A DNA stretch of 64,000 bases from NCBI GenBank assembly GCA_045805805.1, contig JBJMKO010000102.1, positions 1-64,000 on the forward strand, in the 5' to 3' direction. The notes beneath the pieces are model-generated. The model ran no database searches and was not told the origin of the DNA. It saw nothing but the letters and a program-made list of their open reading frames with translations. Positions 1 through 8,439 of this stretch are shown one piece after another (position 1 is the first letter of the stretch; the number at the start of each line of letters is the position of its first letter). The stretch comes from VRUE01 sp045805805. Its GTDB lineage: Bacteria > Actinomycetota > Thermoleophilia > Solirubrobacterales > 70-9. A program made the position numbers and the translations under genes.

Positions 1-240
1 ACGAGAGGACCGGGATGAACGTGCCGCTGGTGTATCTGTTGTCCTGCCAAGGGCATCGCAGGTTAGCTACGCACGGAACGGATAACCGCTGAAGGCATCT
101 AAGCGGGAAGCCGTCCTCGAGATGAGCTCTCCCATCCCCTTGAGGGAGTAAGACCCCTGGTAGACCACCAGGTTGATAGGCCAGCGGTGCAAGCGCAGCG
201 ATGTGCTCAGCCGACTGGTACTAATGGGTCGAGGGCTTGA
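1..240 (+). rRNA. rrl: 23S ribosomal RNA, 3' end (partial)
   Basis: The window opens inside the conserved sarcin-ricin/domain VI part of 23S rRNA (ACGAGAGGACCGGGATGAAC at base 1). The typical 3' end, ACTAATGGGTCGAGGGCTTG, lies at about 220-239. The 5' part lies outside the window. It is followed after about 70 bases by 5S rRNA, so this is the distal end of an rrn operon read on the plus strand. The exact 3' end is approximate. Confidence 0.95.
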
Positions 241-311
241 CGGATGTTTATTTACTTACCCATTGCGGCCTTGTGCGGTTTTCAAGCTCCACCGGGGCGG
301 TCTCGCAAAAT

Positions 312-428
312 TCCGGTGGTGCATAGCGAGAGGGAAACACCTCTTCCCATTCCGAACAGAGCAGTTAAGCCTCTCAGCGCCGATGGTACTTGGAGGGCAA
401 CCTCCTGGGAGAGTAGGTCGCCGCCGGT
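312..428 (+). rRNA. rrf: 5S ribosomal RNA
   Basis: About 117 bases with the usual 5S landmarks: a 5' strand TCCGGTGGTGCATAGCG, the loop motif CCCATTCCGAACAGAGCAG, and a closing strand GTCGCCGCCGG that pairs with the 5' end. A short T-rich stretch (TTCTTTTT) follows directly. The gene sits 70 bases after 23S in the normal 23S-5S order. Confidence 0.95.
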
Positions 429-438
429 TCTTTTTAAC

Positions 439-601
439 GCGGTCCGCGACGGAGTTAGTCGCGGGCTGCGGTGCCCGATTAGCGGCGCGCTACGCCACCG
501 ACCCGCGGCTTGCGTGGCGATGCAACGCGGCGCCACGTGCCGGCGGCGGATCGCTTGCTACTCGGGCTCCTCGCTCCACGCCTAACTCCGTCGCGGACCG
601 C
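439..601. repeat. 19-bp perfect inverted repeat after the rrn operon
   Basis: The arms at 439-457 (GCGGTCCGCGACGGAGTTA) and 583-601 are perfect reverse complements around about 125 bases of GC-rich DNA without a convincing gene. I see no gene in 602-743 either. The element could help stop rRNA transcription or be another member of the palindromic repeats scattered through the window; the sequence does not decide. Confidence 0.6.
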
Positions 602-743
602 TGAGAGATTTACTTAGGAAGCGGTTCAAGCGGTGTTTGTAGATTCGGGGAACCACTTCCAGCTACGGCGAGCAGCAGCGCGACACCTGTGGCGACGAGC
701 GCGCGGGCATGCCGTCGCGACCCAGGCCGCCGCCGCTTGCACG

Positions 744-950
744 TCAGGCGTGGGGGGCGAAGCGGTCGATCGCCGAGCGCCAGGTGCCTGTGCTGCGCGT
801 ATGAGTGCCGGTCCGGTGTCGACTCTCGCAGGGGCGAGACGGTGCCTCGACGGGCTCGAGGCCGTACTCGCCAAGGGTCGCGAAGTCGATTGCCAGATCG
901 GCGGCGTCGGCTAGACGGGTGGGCAGTGATGTCTTTGTCGTATCGAACAT
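744..950 (-). pseudogene. Remnant of an SOS-controlled gene (possibly HNH/DUF222 type)
   Basis: A 68-residue frame starts MFDTTKTSLPTRLADAAD, looks protein-like for about 35 residues, then turns into Arg/Thr/His-rich sequence as after a frameshift. A LexA-type box overlaps its start codon. Actinobacterial DUF222 (13E12) HNH endonuclease genes often have such a box over an ATG-TTC-GA start and begin with a similar Ala/Leu/Asp-rich helix. From this I infer a 5' remnant of such a gene; no HNH domain is present. It could also be a chance frame. Confidence 0.35.
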
Positions 951-957
951 AGGTTCG
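944..957. promoter_or_regulatory. LexA (SOS) box
   Basis: CGAACATAGGTTCG fits the Gram-positive/actinobacterial LexA consensus CGAAC-N4-GTTCG in both half sites, and the symmetry extends one base further on each side. It overlaps the minus-strand ATG at 950, a position that would block transcription of the small frame there. Confidence 0.65.
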
Positions 958-1029
958 ACTGTACGGGGGTCTCCGGATGGAAGCCGGAGATTGCAGGCCT
1001 TCTTGCAGCCCGTGCCAGCAAAGGGCATT

Positions 1030-2049
1030 CTAGCGCGGTTTCTCGCCGGGCTTCGAGCTCTGTCCAGGGGCCCCATTGGCTGGGCCGGCCCCTCCTCGCG
1101 CATTCGGTCCTGCGCCCTTGAACGGTCTGTTGGCAAACCCGAGCACCAGCGCCGCCGTCTCGGCCGGCTTCTCGACGTTGGGCGAGTGTCCCGCGCCGGC
1201 GATCAGCTTCGTCTTCGCCGCGGGGTCGTCGGCCCGGTAGGCGGCCAGCGCCTCGCTTGGATCGTTGGCGACCTGCTCCTCGGCGCCCATGATCGCGAGC
1301 AGGGGCTTGCCGACGGCGGCGGCACGTTCGGGAAGCGACTTTTCGCCGGTGTACTCGTCGAAGGCATCGTGAGAGCCGGTGTAGGCGCTGTAGGTCATCC
1401 GCTTGACGTCTTCGACGAAGGCATCGGGCACCTCGTAGCCGGGGGCGAAGGCCACCCCAAGTCCGTTGCGAATTGAGAAATCGGGCTTGATCCGCCACAG
1501 CGCCTCGCCGATCACCGCCTTGAACGGCAGTTCTCCGATGAACCCGACGTCGCCGTAGGAGTTGTCCGGGATGCTGTCGATGGTCACCATCCGGCTGACG
1601 AGGTCCGGCGACTGCTCGGCAAGGGCGATCGTCACCGGGCCGCCGAGCGAGTGGCCGACCACCTCCGCGTTGCTCACCCCCAGCCTTCCCAGGGCCTGGG
1701 CGACCAGATCCGCCTGGTCCGGGATCGAGTAGCCGGAGGCAGGCTTTTCCGAGCCGCCGTGGCCGAGCAGGTCCACCGCCACCACGCGATGGTCGCGGGC
1801 GAGCAGCGGGATCATTTTGTCCCACCAGTCGATCGCGCAGGTGAAGCAGTGGATCAGGACGATCGGGCCGGCGTCCCTCGGGCCTTTTTCGACCACCTCG
1901 AGTTCGCCGCCGGGAAGCTCGAGAAGCCGGCCGCCGGGTTCGGTGACGCTTGCCGACTTGGTTTCGTGGTCGACGATCACCGTATTCAGCCCGAGCAGCA
2001 CCGCCAGGGCGACGCCGATGCCGATCAGGATCTTCCAGCCTCTCCGCAT
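1030..2049 (-). CDS. Membrane-anchored or secreted alpha/beta hydrolase
   Basis: A 339-residue protein of the alpha/beta-hydrolase fold. Residues 6-24 form an N-terminal hydrophobic segment without a clear cleavage site, so an anchor or signal is likely. The nucleophile elbow GHSLGG places the catalytic serine at about 134, and GAGHSP near the C terminus supplies the histidine (about 288). The acid is probably in the GAEEQ stretch near 257. The last 30 residues are Gly/Pro/Lys-rich and look disordered. Substrate is unknown; epoxide hydrolases, esterases and haloalkane dehalogenases share this layout. It is divergent from murA with a 26-base gap, so the two starts share a short control region. 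Confidence 0.85.
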   Translation of the reverse strand: MRRGWKILIGIGVALAVLLGLNTVIVDHETKSASVTEPGGRLLELPGGELEVVEKGPRDAGPIVLIHCFTCAIDWWDKMIPLLARDHRVVAVDLLGHGGSEKPASGYSIPDQADLVAQALGRLGVSNAEVVGHSLGGPVTIALAEQSPDLVSRMVTIDSIPDNSYGDVGFIGELPFKAVIGEALWRIKPDFSIRNGLGVAFAPGYEVPDAFVEDVKRMTYSAYTGSHDAFDEYTGEKSLPERAAAVGKPLLAIMGAEEQVANDPSEALAAYRADDPAAKTKLIAGAGHSPNVEKPAETAALVLGFANRPFKGAGPNARGGAGPANGAPGQSSKPGEKPR

Positions 2050-2075
2050 TGCGGCCGTTACCCTAGCCGGAGCCG

Positions 2076-3374
2076 ATGGAAAAATTCGTCATCCAGGGTG
2101 GTGTGCCGCTTTCGGGCGAGCTCACCGTCGCCGGAAACAAGAATGCCGCGCTGCCGATCCTCGCCGCCTGCCTGCTCACCGAGGAGGAGCTGCTCCTGCA
2201 CCGGGTCCCGCGAATTCGCGACACCGAGGCGCAGATCGCGCTGCTGGAGCGGCTCGGGGTGGAGGCGGAGTGGGTCGCCGACAACAGCGTCCGGCTCTGC
2301 GCCGCCGGGGTCTCCGGCGCCTCGGTCGACGAGGAGCTCTCGAAGCAGATCCGGGCCTCCTTCCTGCTTGCCGGGCCGCTGCTGGCTCGCTTCGGTGAGG
2401 CGCGGATGCCGCCGCCAGGCGGCGACTTCATCGGCCGCCGGCGTCTCGACGCGCACCTCGACGCCTTCAAGGACCTCGGTGCGCGCGTCGACGGTGACCG
2501 CTGGATCGAGCTCAGCGCCCCTGCGGGCGGCCTCTCTCCCTGTGCGATCTTCATGGACGAGCCCTCGGTGATGGGCACCGAGAACGCGCTGATGGCGGCG
2601 GCGCTGACGCCGGGGCCGACGACGATCTCCAACGCCGCCTGCGAGCCCCACGTCCAGGACCTCGCCCGGCTGCTGAGTGCGATGGGCGCTCCGGTGGACG
2701 GGATCGGCTCCAACGCGATGACCGTGCACGGCCGCGACAAACTGGCCGGAGCCGAGCACACGATCTCGGCCGACCACATCGAGGTCGGCAGCTTCATGGC
2801 CCTCGCCGCGGCTACGGGGGGCGAGGTACGGATCCGCGACGTCGAGCCGATGGACCTGCTGATGGTCCGCCGCCAGTTCCGCCGCCTCGGCCTGAATTCG
2901 GAGATCGAGGGCAGCGACATGCTCGTCCCCCCGGGTCAGCGCCTGCGAATCCAGTCCGACCTCGGCGACGCGATCCCGAAGATCGAGGATGGTCCCTGGC
3001 CGGCCTTTCCCGCCGACCTCACCTCGATCGCCCTCGCCCTCGCCACCCAGGCCGACGGTGAGGTCTTGATCTTCGAGAAGATGTTCGAGAACCGTCTCTT
3101 CTTCATCGACAAGCTCGTCGCCATGGGCGCTCGGATCACGCTGTGCGATCCCCACAGGGCGATCGTCAGCGGTCCGAGCCGGCTTCACGGGGAACGCGTC
3201 GAGAGCCCCGACATCCGCGCCGGGATGGCGATGCTCATCGCCGCGCTGGCGGCGGACGGCACCTCGGAGATCGGCAACATCCGCCAGATCGACCGCGGCT
3301 ACGAGCAGATCGACGAGCGCCTGCGCGGGCTCGGCGCTCAGATTGAACGGGTTTCCACAGAGGTCCCTGCCTAG
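2076..3374 (+). CDS. murA: UDP-N-acetylglucosamine 1-carboxyvinyltransferase, Asp-type
   Basis: MurA transfers enolpyruvate from PEP to UDP-GlcNAc, the first committed step of peptidoglycan synthesis, in the cytoplasm. At 432 residues it has the normal length, with the substrate-binding GNKNAALP motif near residue 20 and the loop PPPGGDFIGRRRLD at about 113-126. The residue that is catalytic Cys115 in E. coli is Asp117 here. This is the form known from Mycobacterium tuberculosis, where it makes the enzyme insensitive to fosfomycin. The downstream his operon begins 36 bases later, so co-transcription is possible. Confidence 0.96.
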   Translation: MEKFVIQGGVPLSGELTVAGNKNAALPILAACLLTEEELLLHRVPRIRDTEAQIALLERLGVEAEWVADNSVRLCAAGVSGASVDEELSKQIRASFLLAGPLLARFGEARMPPPGGDFIGRRRLDAHLDAFKDLGARVDGDRWIELSAPAGGLSPCAIFMDEPSVMGTENALMAAALTPGPTTISNAACEPHVQDLARLLSAMGAPVDGIGSNAMTVHGRDKLAGAEHTISADHIEVGSFMALAAATGGEVRIRDVEPMDLLMVRRQFRRLGLNSEIEGSDMLVPPGQRLRIQSDLGDAIPKIEDGPWPAFPADLTSIALALATQADGEVLIFEKMFENRLFFIDKLVAMGARITLCDPHRAIVSGPSRLHGERVESPDIRAGMAMLIAALAADGTSEIGNIRQIDRGYEQIDERLRGLGAQIERVSTEVPA

Positions 3375-3410
3375 CAGGGCTTTCCCGTCCACTCTCGTAA
3401 GGTCCGTCGG

Positions 3411-4403
3411 ATGATCCATCCCATTCCACCCGGTACGCGCGACGTGCTGCCCGACGAGATGCGCGAGCTGCGCCGCCTGCACCGGGCCCTGATCGACGTC
3501 TTCGAGAGCCGCGGCTACGGCGAGGTGGCGACGCCGGCGATCGAGTACGACGAGGTGCTCGCGCGCGGCGACGGGCGCACCGCGGACTCCGCCTACCGCT
3601 TCTTCGACGAGCGCGGCGACCTACTCGCCCTGCGCTCCGACATGACCGTGCCGATCGCCCGCCTCGTTGCCAGCCGCTACGCGAACGCGGAGCCGCCGCT
3701 GCGGCTCTGCTACCTGGCCAACGCGTTCCGCGCCGTGCGCCCGCAGCGGGGGCAGATGCGCGAGTTCGCCCAAGCCGGGGTCGAGTTGATCGGCGCTCCG
3801 GCGCCCGAGGGCACCGCCGAGGTAGTCGAGGTCCTGGAGGCGGCGCTCGACGCGGCGGCACTCAACCGGGCCGTGATCGGCCTCGGCGACTCCGACCTCT
3901 TCCGTCAGCTGCTCAGCGAGCTCGGCGTCGAGGGCGAGGCCCGGGACTCGGTGCTGGGCCGGCTCGCCGCCCACGACCTGGTCGGCCTGGAGGCCGAGCT
4001 CTCCGAGCTCGACGGGATCGGCGCCGAGCAGGTCGCCACCTGCGTCGCGCTCTCGCAACTGCGTGGGGGCAAGGAGGTGCTGGAGGAGGCGCGCTCGCTG
4101 GGGGGCGCGGCAGTCGAGCGGGCCACGGCCCGGATCGGCGAGACCGTCGAGGCGCTGGAGGCGCGCGGTGTCGCCGACCGCGTCCAGATCGACCTCGGCC
4201 TGCTGCGCGACCTCGGCTACTACAGCGGCGCGATCCTCGAGGTCTACGACCCGGCGATCGGCCACGTCCTCGGCGGCGGCGGCCGCTATGACGGCCTGCT
4301 CAAGCGCTTCGGCCTCGACCTCCCGGCGGCGGGGTTCGCCCTGTACCTGGAGCGGGTGCACGTCGCCCAGGCGGAGGAGGCGCGAGGGGTGAAGGGCTCA
4401 TGA
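3411..4403 (+). CDS. hisZ: ATP phosphoribosyltransferase regulatory subunit HisZ
   Basis: A 330-residue histidyl-tRNA-synthetase-like protein with no recognisable anticodon-binding domain. It keeps class II synthetase motifs (GTRDVLPDE at the N terminus, RSDMTVPIARL, the motif 2 region YLANAFRAVRP, and GGGGRYDGLL near the end). With the short HisG it forms the hetero-octameric ATP phosphoribosyltransferase and gives histidine feedback control. Its stop overlaps the hisG start in ATGA. The overlap and the short HisG next door argue against this being hisS. Confidence 0.93.
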   Translation: MIHPIPPGTRDVLPDEMRELRRLHRALIDVFESRGYGEVATPAIEYDEVLARGDGRTADSAYRFFDERGDLLALRSDMTVPIARLVASRYANAEPPLRLCYLANAFRAVRPQRGQMREFAQAGVELIGAPAPEGTAEVVEVLEAALDAAALNRAVIGLGDSDLFRQLLSELGVEGEARDSVLGRLAAHDLVGLEAELSELDGIGAEQVATCVALSQLRGGKEVLEEARSLGGAAVERATARIGETVEALEARGVADRVQIDLGLLRDLGYYSGAILEVYDPAIGHVLGGGGRYDGLLKRFGLDLPAAGFALYLERVHVAQAEEARGVKGS

Positions 4404-5080
4404 GCGTCGAGGTCGCGGGCATGGGTCACACCAAGGCCGAGGGCCCGCTGAAGCTGGCGGTGCCGCGCGGCGCCCTGCTCGGCGAGACGCTCGACGCGCT
4501 CGACGCGGTCGGCATCGACACGAGCGAGGTGCGCGGCGAGTCGCGCTCGCTGATCTTCGAGACGGAGGGGATCACGCTGGTCACCATGCGCCCCTCCGAC
4601 GTTCCGACCTACGTCGAGGCCGGCGCCGCCGACGTCGGCATCACCGGCAAGGACGTGCTGCTCGAGCAGGCCGACCGGGTCGTCTACGAGCTGCTCGACC
4701 TCGGCTTCGGCCGCTGCCGCATGGTGCTTGCCGCCCGCCAGGGCGACGAGAGCCTGGGCGAGTCCCAGCGCCGCCTGGGGATGATGCGGATCGCGACCAA
4801 GTACCCGCGCACGGCCGAACGCCACTTCGAATCGACCGGGCGCCAGGTTGAGGTGATCGAGGTCAAGGGCTCGATCGAGTTGGCGCCGCTGATCGGCCTT
4901 GCCGACGGCATCGTCGACCTCGTCGCCACCGGCCGCACCCTGGAAGAGAACGACCTCGAGGTCCGCGAGGAAATCGTCGAGTGCACGGCGAGGTTCGTCG
5001 CCAACCGCGTCGCGCACAAGCTGCGGGCGGCGGAGGTGGACGAGCTGACCGCGAAGCTGCGGGAGGCGATGCCGGGATGA
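4400..5080 (+). CDS. hisG: ATP phosphoribosyltransferase catalytic subunit, short form
   Basis: The first enzyme of histidine synthesis, joining ATP and PRPP. At 226 residues it is the short HisG that lacks the C-terminal regulatory domain and needs HisZ. Visible motifs are LAVPRGALLGETL near the N terminus, DVGITGKDVLLE, and DGIVDLVATGRTLEENDL, the PRPP-binding region. It overlaps hisZ upstream and hisD downstream by four bases each, which suggests translational coupling. Confidence 0.95.
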   Translation: MSVEVAGMGHTKAEGPLKLAVPRGALLGETLDALDAVGIDTSEVRGESRSLIFETEGITLVTMRPSDVPTYVEAGAADVGITGKDVLLEQADRVVYELLDLGFGRCRMVLAARQGDESLGESQRRLGMMRIATKYPRTAERHFESTGRQVEVIEVKGSIELAPLIGLADGIVDLVATGRTLEENDLEVREEIVECTARFVANRVAHKLRAAEVDELTAKLREAMPG

Positions 5081-6354
5081 GGGTGCGGCGCTTCGAGTGG
5101 CGCGACGCCCTGAGGGTGGCCGACGACCTGCGTACGTGGACCTCGTGGTCGGTTGCGCCGAGAGACGTCGGCACGATCGAGAGGGAAGTCGTCGAAGGCG
5201 GCGATGAGGCCGTCTTGGGACTGACCGCCCAACTCGACGCCACCGAGGCTGAGCCCGGCTCGCTCTCCCTGCGAGTTGCTCCGCAGGCGACGATCGAGGC
5301 GCTGGACCGTCTCGATTCTGCTCTCCGCGAGGCTATGGAGGTGGCTGCGGCCAACATTCGCGCTGTTGCCGAAGCACAGACCGAGACGTCGCCGATCGAA
5401 GTCGATTTGCCTCAGGGTCAGACAGTGACCTTGCGGGAGGTGGCGGCGAAGGCGGCCGGGGTCTACGCGCCCGGGGGAAAGGCGGCCTACCCGTCCAGTG
5501 TTCTGATGTGCGCGATTCCCGCCCGCGTCGCCGGTGTCGAGCGCCTCGCGCTCGCTACGCCGCCGGGGCCCGAAGGCGCGATCAGCCCAGCCGTCCTCGC
5601 GGCAGCTGAGCTGTGCGAAATCGATGAGGTCTACGCGATGGGGGGAGCGCAGGCGATCTTCGCTCTCGCGCACGGAACGGAGACCGTCGTCCCCGTCGAC
5701 GTCATCGCCGGGCCAGGCAACGCCTGGGTCCAAGAGGCGAAGCGCTCTGTCTACGGACGGGTCGGTATCGATTCCTACGCAGGACCGTCCGAGCTGATGG
5801 CAGTCGCGGGCCACGACACTGACGCCGAGTGGGCGGCCCTGGACCTCTGCGCACAGGCCGAGCACGGGGCAGAGGGCCCGCTGGTCGTCGCGGCGGTCGA
5901 GGAGGCCGTGCTGGAGGCAATCGCGGCCGCGGTCGAGTCGGCCGCGCGCGGCCGGGGAGGAGTGGGGGATGCGCCGCTTGCCCTGGTTCAGGTCCCCGAT
6001 CTGAGCGACGCGATTGACCTCGCCAACGCCTTCGCCCCCGAGCACCTGCAGCTGATGGAGGAGGACGCGGCGTCGCTCGCCGGTCGGGTGACGACGGCCG
6101 GCTGCGTCTTCGTCGGCCGCTACGGCGCGACCGCCTTCGGTGACTACGTCGCCGGCTCGAACCACGTCCTGCCGACCGGGGGCGCCGGGCGCTTCTCCGG
6201 CCCGCTCGGCCCCGGTGTCTTCCGCCGCAAGATCTCTACGGTGGAGGTCTCCGCCGAGGCCGCGGCGAAGCTTGCACCGCATGTCGACACGATCGCCCAG
6301 GCGGAGGGATTCCCCATCCACGGCGAGTCCGCGATGATTAGGACCGAACAATGA
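5077..6354 (+). CDS. hisD: Histidinol dehydrogenase
   Basis: HisD oxidises L-histidinol to L-histidine in two NAD-dependent, zinc-requiring steps. The ATG at 5077 overlaps the hisG stop and gives 425 residues, the normal length; a longer frame upstream only reads through hisG. Family motifs are DVIAGPGNAWVQEAKR, the AQAEHG segment, FAPEHLQL, and GSNHVLPTGGAGRFSGPL with metal-binding residues. Base composition in the first 800 bases is a little less GC-rich than in hisG and hisZ. Confidence 0.96.
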   Translation: MRVRRFEWRDALRVADDLRTWTSWSVAPRDVGTIEREVVEGGDEAVLGLTAQLDATEAEPGSLSLRVAPQATIEALDRLDSALREAMEVAAANIRAVAEAQTETSPIEVDLPQGQTVTLREVAAKAAGVYAPGGKAAYPSSVLMCAIPARVAGVERLALATPPGPEGAISPAVLAAAELCEIDEVYAMGGAQAIFALAHGTETVVPVDVIAGPGNAWVQEAKRSVYGRVGIDSYAGPSELMAVAGHDTDAEWAALDLCAQAEHGAEGPLVVAAVEEAVLEAIAAAVESAARGRGGVGDAPLALVQVPDLSDAIDLANAFAPEHLQLMEEDAASLAGRVTTAGCVFVGRYGATAFGDYVAGSNHVLPTGGAGRFSGPLGPGVFRRKISTVEVSAEAAAKLAPHVDTIAQAEGFPIHGESAMIRTEQ

Positions 6355-6941
6355 GCCGCACAGCCAGCAGAGAGCGCAGCACAGCCGAGACGCAGATCAA
6401 GCTCTCGCTCGACCTCGACGGGGGAGAGGCGAGCGCGGCCACCGGGGTCGGCTTCCTCGACCACATGCTCGACCTGCTTGCCCGTCACGGCAAGCTCGGC
6501 CTCCAGGTCGAGGCGAACGGCGATCTCGAGACCGGTGCCCACCACACGGTGGAGGACGTCGGGATCGTGCTCGGGCAGGCGCTCGACGAAGCGCTCGGCG
6601 ACCGGGCTGGGATCAGGCGCTACGGCTCCGCCGTGGTGCCGATGGACGAGTCCTTGGCCGAGTGCGCGATCGACATCTCCGGGCGGCCCTTCTGCCTCTT
6701 CGACGCCGAGCTGCCGGCGACCTCGATCGCCGGGTTCGATACCGAGCTGGCCGAGGAGTTCTTCCGCGCCGTCGCCAACAGCGCCAAGATGACCCTGCAC
6801 GTCTCCGTTCGCTACGGGACCAACGCCCACCACATGATCGAGGCCTGCTTCAAGGCCTTCGCCCGCGCCCTGCGCGTGGCTGTCTCGGTCGACCCCGAGG
6901 AGAGTGGCGTGCCCTCGACCAAGGGGACGCTCAGCGAATGA
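6351..6941 (+). CDS. hisB: Imidazoleglycerol-phosphate dehydratase
   Basis: HisB dehydrates imidazole glycerol phosphate to imidazole acetol phosphate. The 196-residue, single-function form shows the two manganese-binding His-rich motifs, HHTVED (about 65-70) and AHHMIEACFKAF, plus GFLDHMLDL. There is no fused histidinol-phosphatase domain, so that step is encoded elsewhere. It overlaps hisD by four bases and hisH by four bases. Confidence 0.96.
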   Translation: MSRTASRERSTAETQIKLSLDLDGGEASAATGVGFLDHMLDLLARHGKLGLQVEANGDLETGAHHTVEDVGIVLGQALDEALGDRAGIRRYGSAVVPMDESLAECAIDISGRPFCLFDAELPATSIAGFDTELAEEFFRAVANSAKMTLHVSVRYGTNAHHMIEACFKAFARALRVAVSVDPEESGVPSTKGTLSE

Positions 6942-7564
6942 CAACCCGTATCTGCGTCCTCGACTACGGCATGGGAAACCTGCGCTCGGTCGAGAAGGCA
7001 CTGGAGCACGTCGGCGCGGCGGCGACGATCGCCAACGACGCGGCGACGATCCGCGCCGCGGACGGCTTGATCCTGCCCGGTGTCGGCGCCTTCCCGAAGG
7101 CGATGACCGGGGTGCGCGAGCGCGGCCTCGACGAGCTGATCGCCGAGCGCCGCGAGGCCGGCGTTCCGATCCTTGGGATCTGCCTCGGCCTGCAGCTGCT
7201 CTTCGACTCGACCACGGAGCTGGGCGGGGCCGAGGGCCTCGGCCTGATGGCGGGAGAGGTCGACGTTCTCGATGCGCCCGGGCTCAAGGTCCCGCACATC
7301 GGCTGGTCTCCGGTTCGCTGGGAGCGCGAGTCGCGCCTCACGGAGGGGATCGACTCCGAGACGCCCTTCTACCTCGTCCACTCCTTCGCGCCCCGGCCCG
7401 AGCCGGGAGACCTGCTCGGCACGGCGGAGTACGGCACCCGCTTCGCCTGCGCGGCCGAACGCGACAACGTCTTCGGCGTCCAGTTCCACCCGGAGAAGTC
7501 GAGCGCCGCCGGGCTGCGCCTGCTCTCCAACTTCGCCGGCATCTGCGCCTCCGTTCCGGCCTAG
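6938..7564 (+). CDS. hisH: Imidazole glycerol phosphate synthase, glutaminase subunit
   Basis: HisH is a class I glutamine amidotransferase that feeds ammonia to HisF. The 208-residue protein begins with the typical LDYGMGNLRSV, has the nucleophile Cys82 in GICLGLQLL, and keeps the His-Glu pair in FHPEKS near the C terminus. The start at 6938 overlaps the hisB stop. Its partner hisF lies about 870 bases downstream, after hisA. Confidence 0.96.
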   Translation: MTTRICVLDYGMGNLRSVEKALEHVGAAATIANDAATIRAADGLILPGVGAFPKAMTGVRERGLDELIAERREAGVPILGICLGLQLLFDSTTELGGAEGLGLMAGEVDVLDAPGLKVPHIGWSPVRWERESRLTEGIDSETPFYLVHSFAPRPEPGDLLGTAEYGTRFACAAERDNVFGVQFHPEKSSAAGLRLLSNFAGICASVPA

Positions 7565-7572
7565 GCGCAGGC

Positions 7573-8301
7573 GTGATCCTCTATCCCGCGATCGACATCC
7601 GCGGCGGCCAGGCCGTGCGGCTGACCCAGGGCGACTACGAGCGCGAGACGGCCTACGACGCCGATCCGGTCGATGCGGCGAAGCGCTGGGCCGATGAAGG
7701 CGCGGAGTTCCTCCACGTCGTCGATCTCGACGGGGCGAAGGTGGGGGAGCCCCGGAACCTGGACGCGATCGGCCGAATCGCGGCCGCGGTCGAGTGCCCA
7801 ATCCAGGCCGGGGGAGGCCTGCGCGACGCCGAGTCGGTCGCCGCGGTCCTCGACGCCGGCGCGGAGCGAGTCGTGATCGGCACCGCAGCGCTGCGCGACC
7901 CCGAGCTCCTCGCCGCCGCACTGGAGGCCCACGGCGACCGCGTAGTCGTATCCGTCGACGCTCGCGAGGGCAAGGTCTCCCTGGCCGGCTGGACCGAAGC
8001 CAGCGACGTAGACGTCGCTGGCGCCGTCGCCGAACTCAGCGAGCGCGGCGTAGCCCGCTTCCTCTGCACCGCAATCGAGGTAGACGGAACCATGGAGGGC
8101 CCCGCCCTCGGCGAGCTGACTCGCATCGCAGCAACCACTAAAGCTCAAATAATCGCCTCAGGTGGAGTCGGCAACCTCTCCCATCTCGAAGCCCTAGCCC
8201 GCAACGCCGCCCCCAACGTAGAGGGCGCCATAGTCGGCCGAGCCCTATACGAGCGCAAGTTCACCGTCGCCGAGGGAATCACAGCTTTGCGGGCTGAATA
8301 G
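7573..8301 (+). CDS. hisA: ProFAR isomerase (HisA)
   Basis: HisA opens the ribose ring of ProFAR in an Amadori rearrangement. The GTG at 7573 gives 242 residues beginning MILYPAIDIRGGQAVRL, with the catalytic aspartates in AID (residue 8) and SVDAREG (about 127). The repeat motifs GGGLRD and ASGGVGN mark the two halves of the beta/alpha barrel. Actinobacteria may use this protein (PriA) also for tryptophan synthesis; I cannot tell that here. A palindromic element begins at its stop codon. Confidence 0.94.
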   Translation: MILYPAIDIRGGQAVRLTQGDYERETAYDADPVDAAKRWADEGAEFLHVVDLDGAKVGEPRNLDAIGRIAAAVECPIQAGGGLRDAESVAAVLDAGAERVVIGTAALRDPELLAAALEAHGDRVVVSVDAREGKVSLAGWTEASDVDVAGAVAELSERGVARFLCTAIEVDGTMEGPALGELTRIAATTKAQIIASGGVGNLSHLEALARNAAPNVEGAIVGRALYERKFTVAEGITALRAE

Positions 8302-8415
8302 AGGCCACCCCGGCAGGGGTGGAACGTCTTGTACTTTTTCGCCGGTGCGCGCCCGTGCGCCCAGCAATCGCCGCCCCACGAAAAAGTTAAGTGGAACCCC
8401 TGCCGGGGTGGCCTC
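8301..8415 (+). repeat. Palindromic repeat, group A, copy 1
   Basis: Outer arms of 20 perfect base pairs (8301-8320 and 8396-8415) enclose an inner pair, ACTTTTTCG at 8333-8341 and CGAAAAAGT at 8379-8387. It fills almost the whole hisA-hisF gap. The same plan recurs after hisF, after sepF and after the MerR gene, with different outer-arm sequences that still pair. The flanks of the inner pair (GTCTTGT on one side, TAAGTGG on the other) give the element an orientation. Confidence 0.85.
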
Positions 8416-8439
8416 TCTCCCTCTAGCTACGCTCCACAC

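Noticed and set aside
1..620. tRNA genes after the rRNA operon
   Set aside because: I found no cloverleaf with a T-loop GTTCGAATC-type motif and acceptor pairing after 5S, nor convincingly anywhere else in the window. A covariance search was not possible here.
4684..6351. Minus-strand frame of 555 codons opposite hisD and hisG
   Set aside because: Shadow of the his operon; no domain, and the plus strand is fully explained by hisG and hisD.
8301..8415. Ordinary rho-independent terminators for the group A palindromes
   Set aside because: The T-rich stretch lies inside the inner stem, not after the outer stem, and both arms keep it (T5 against A5). The conserved inner motif and reversible orientation point to a repeat family instead.
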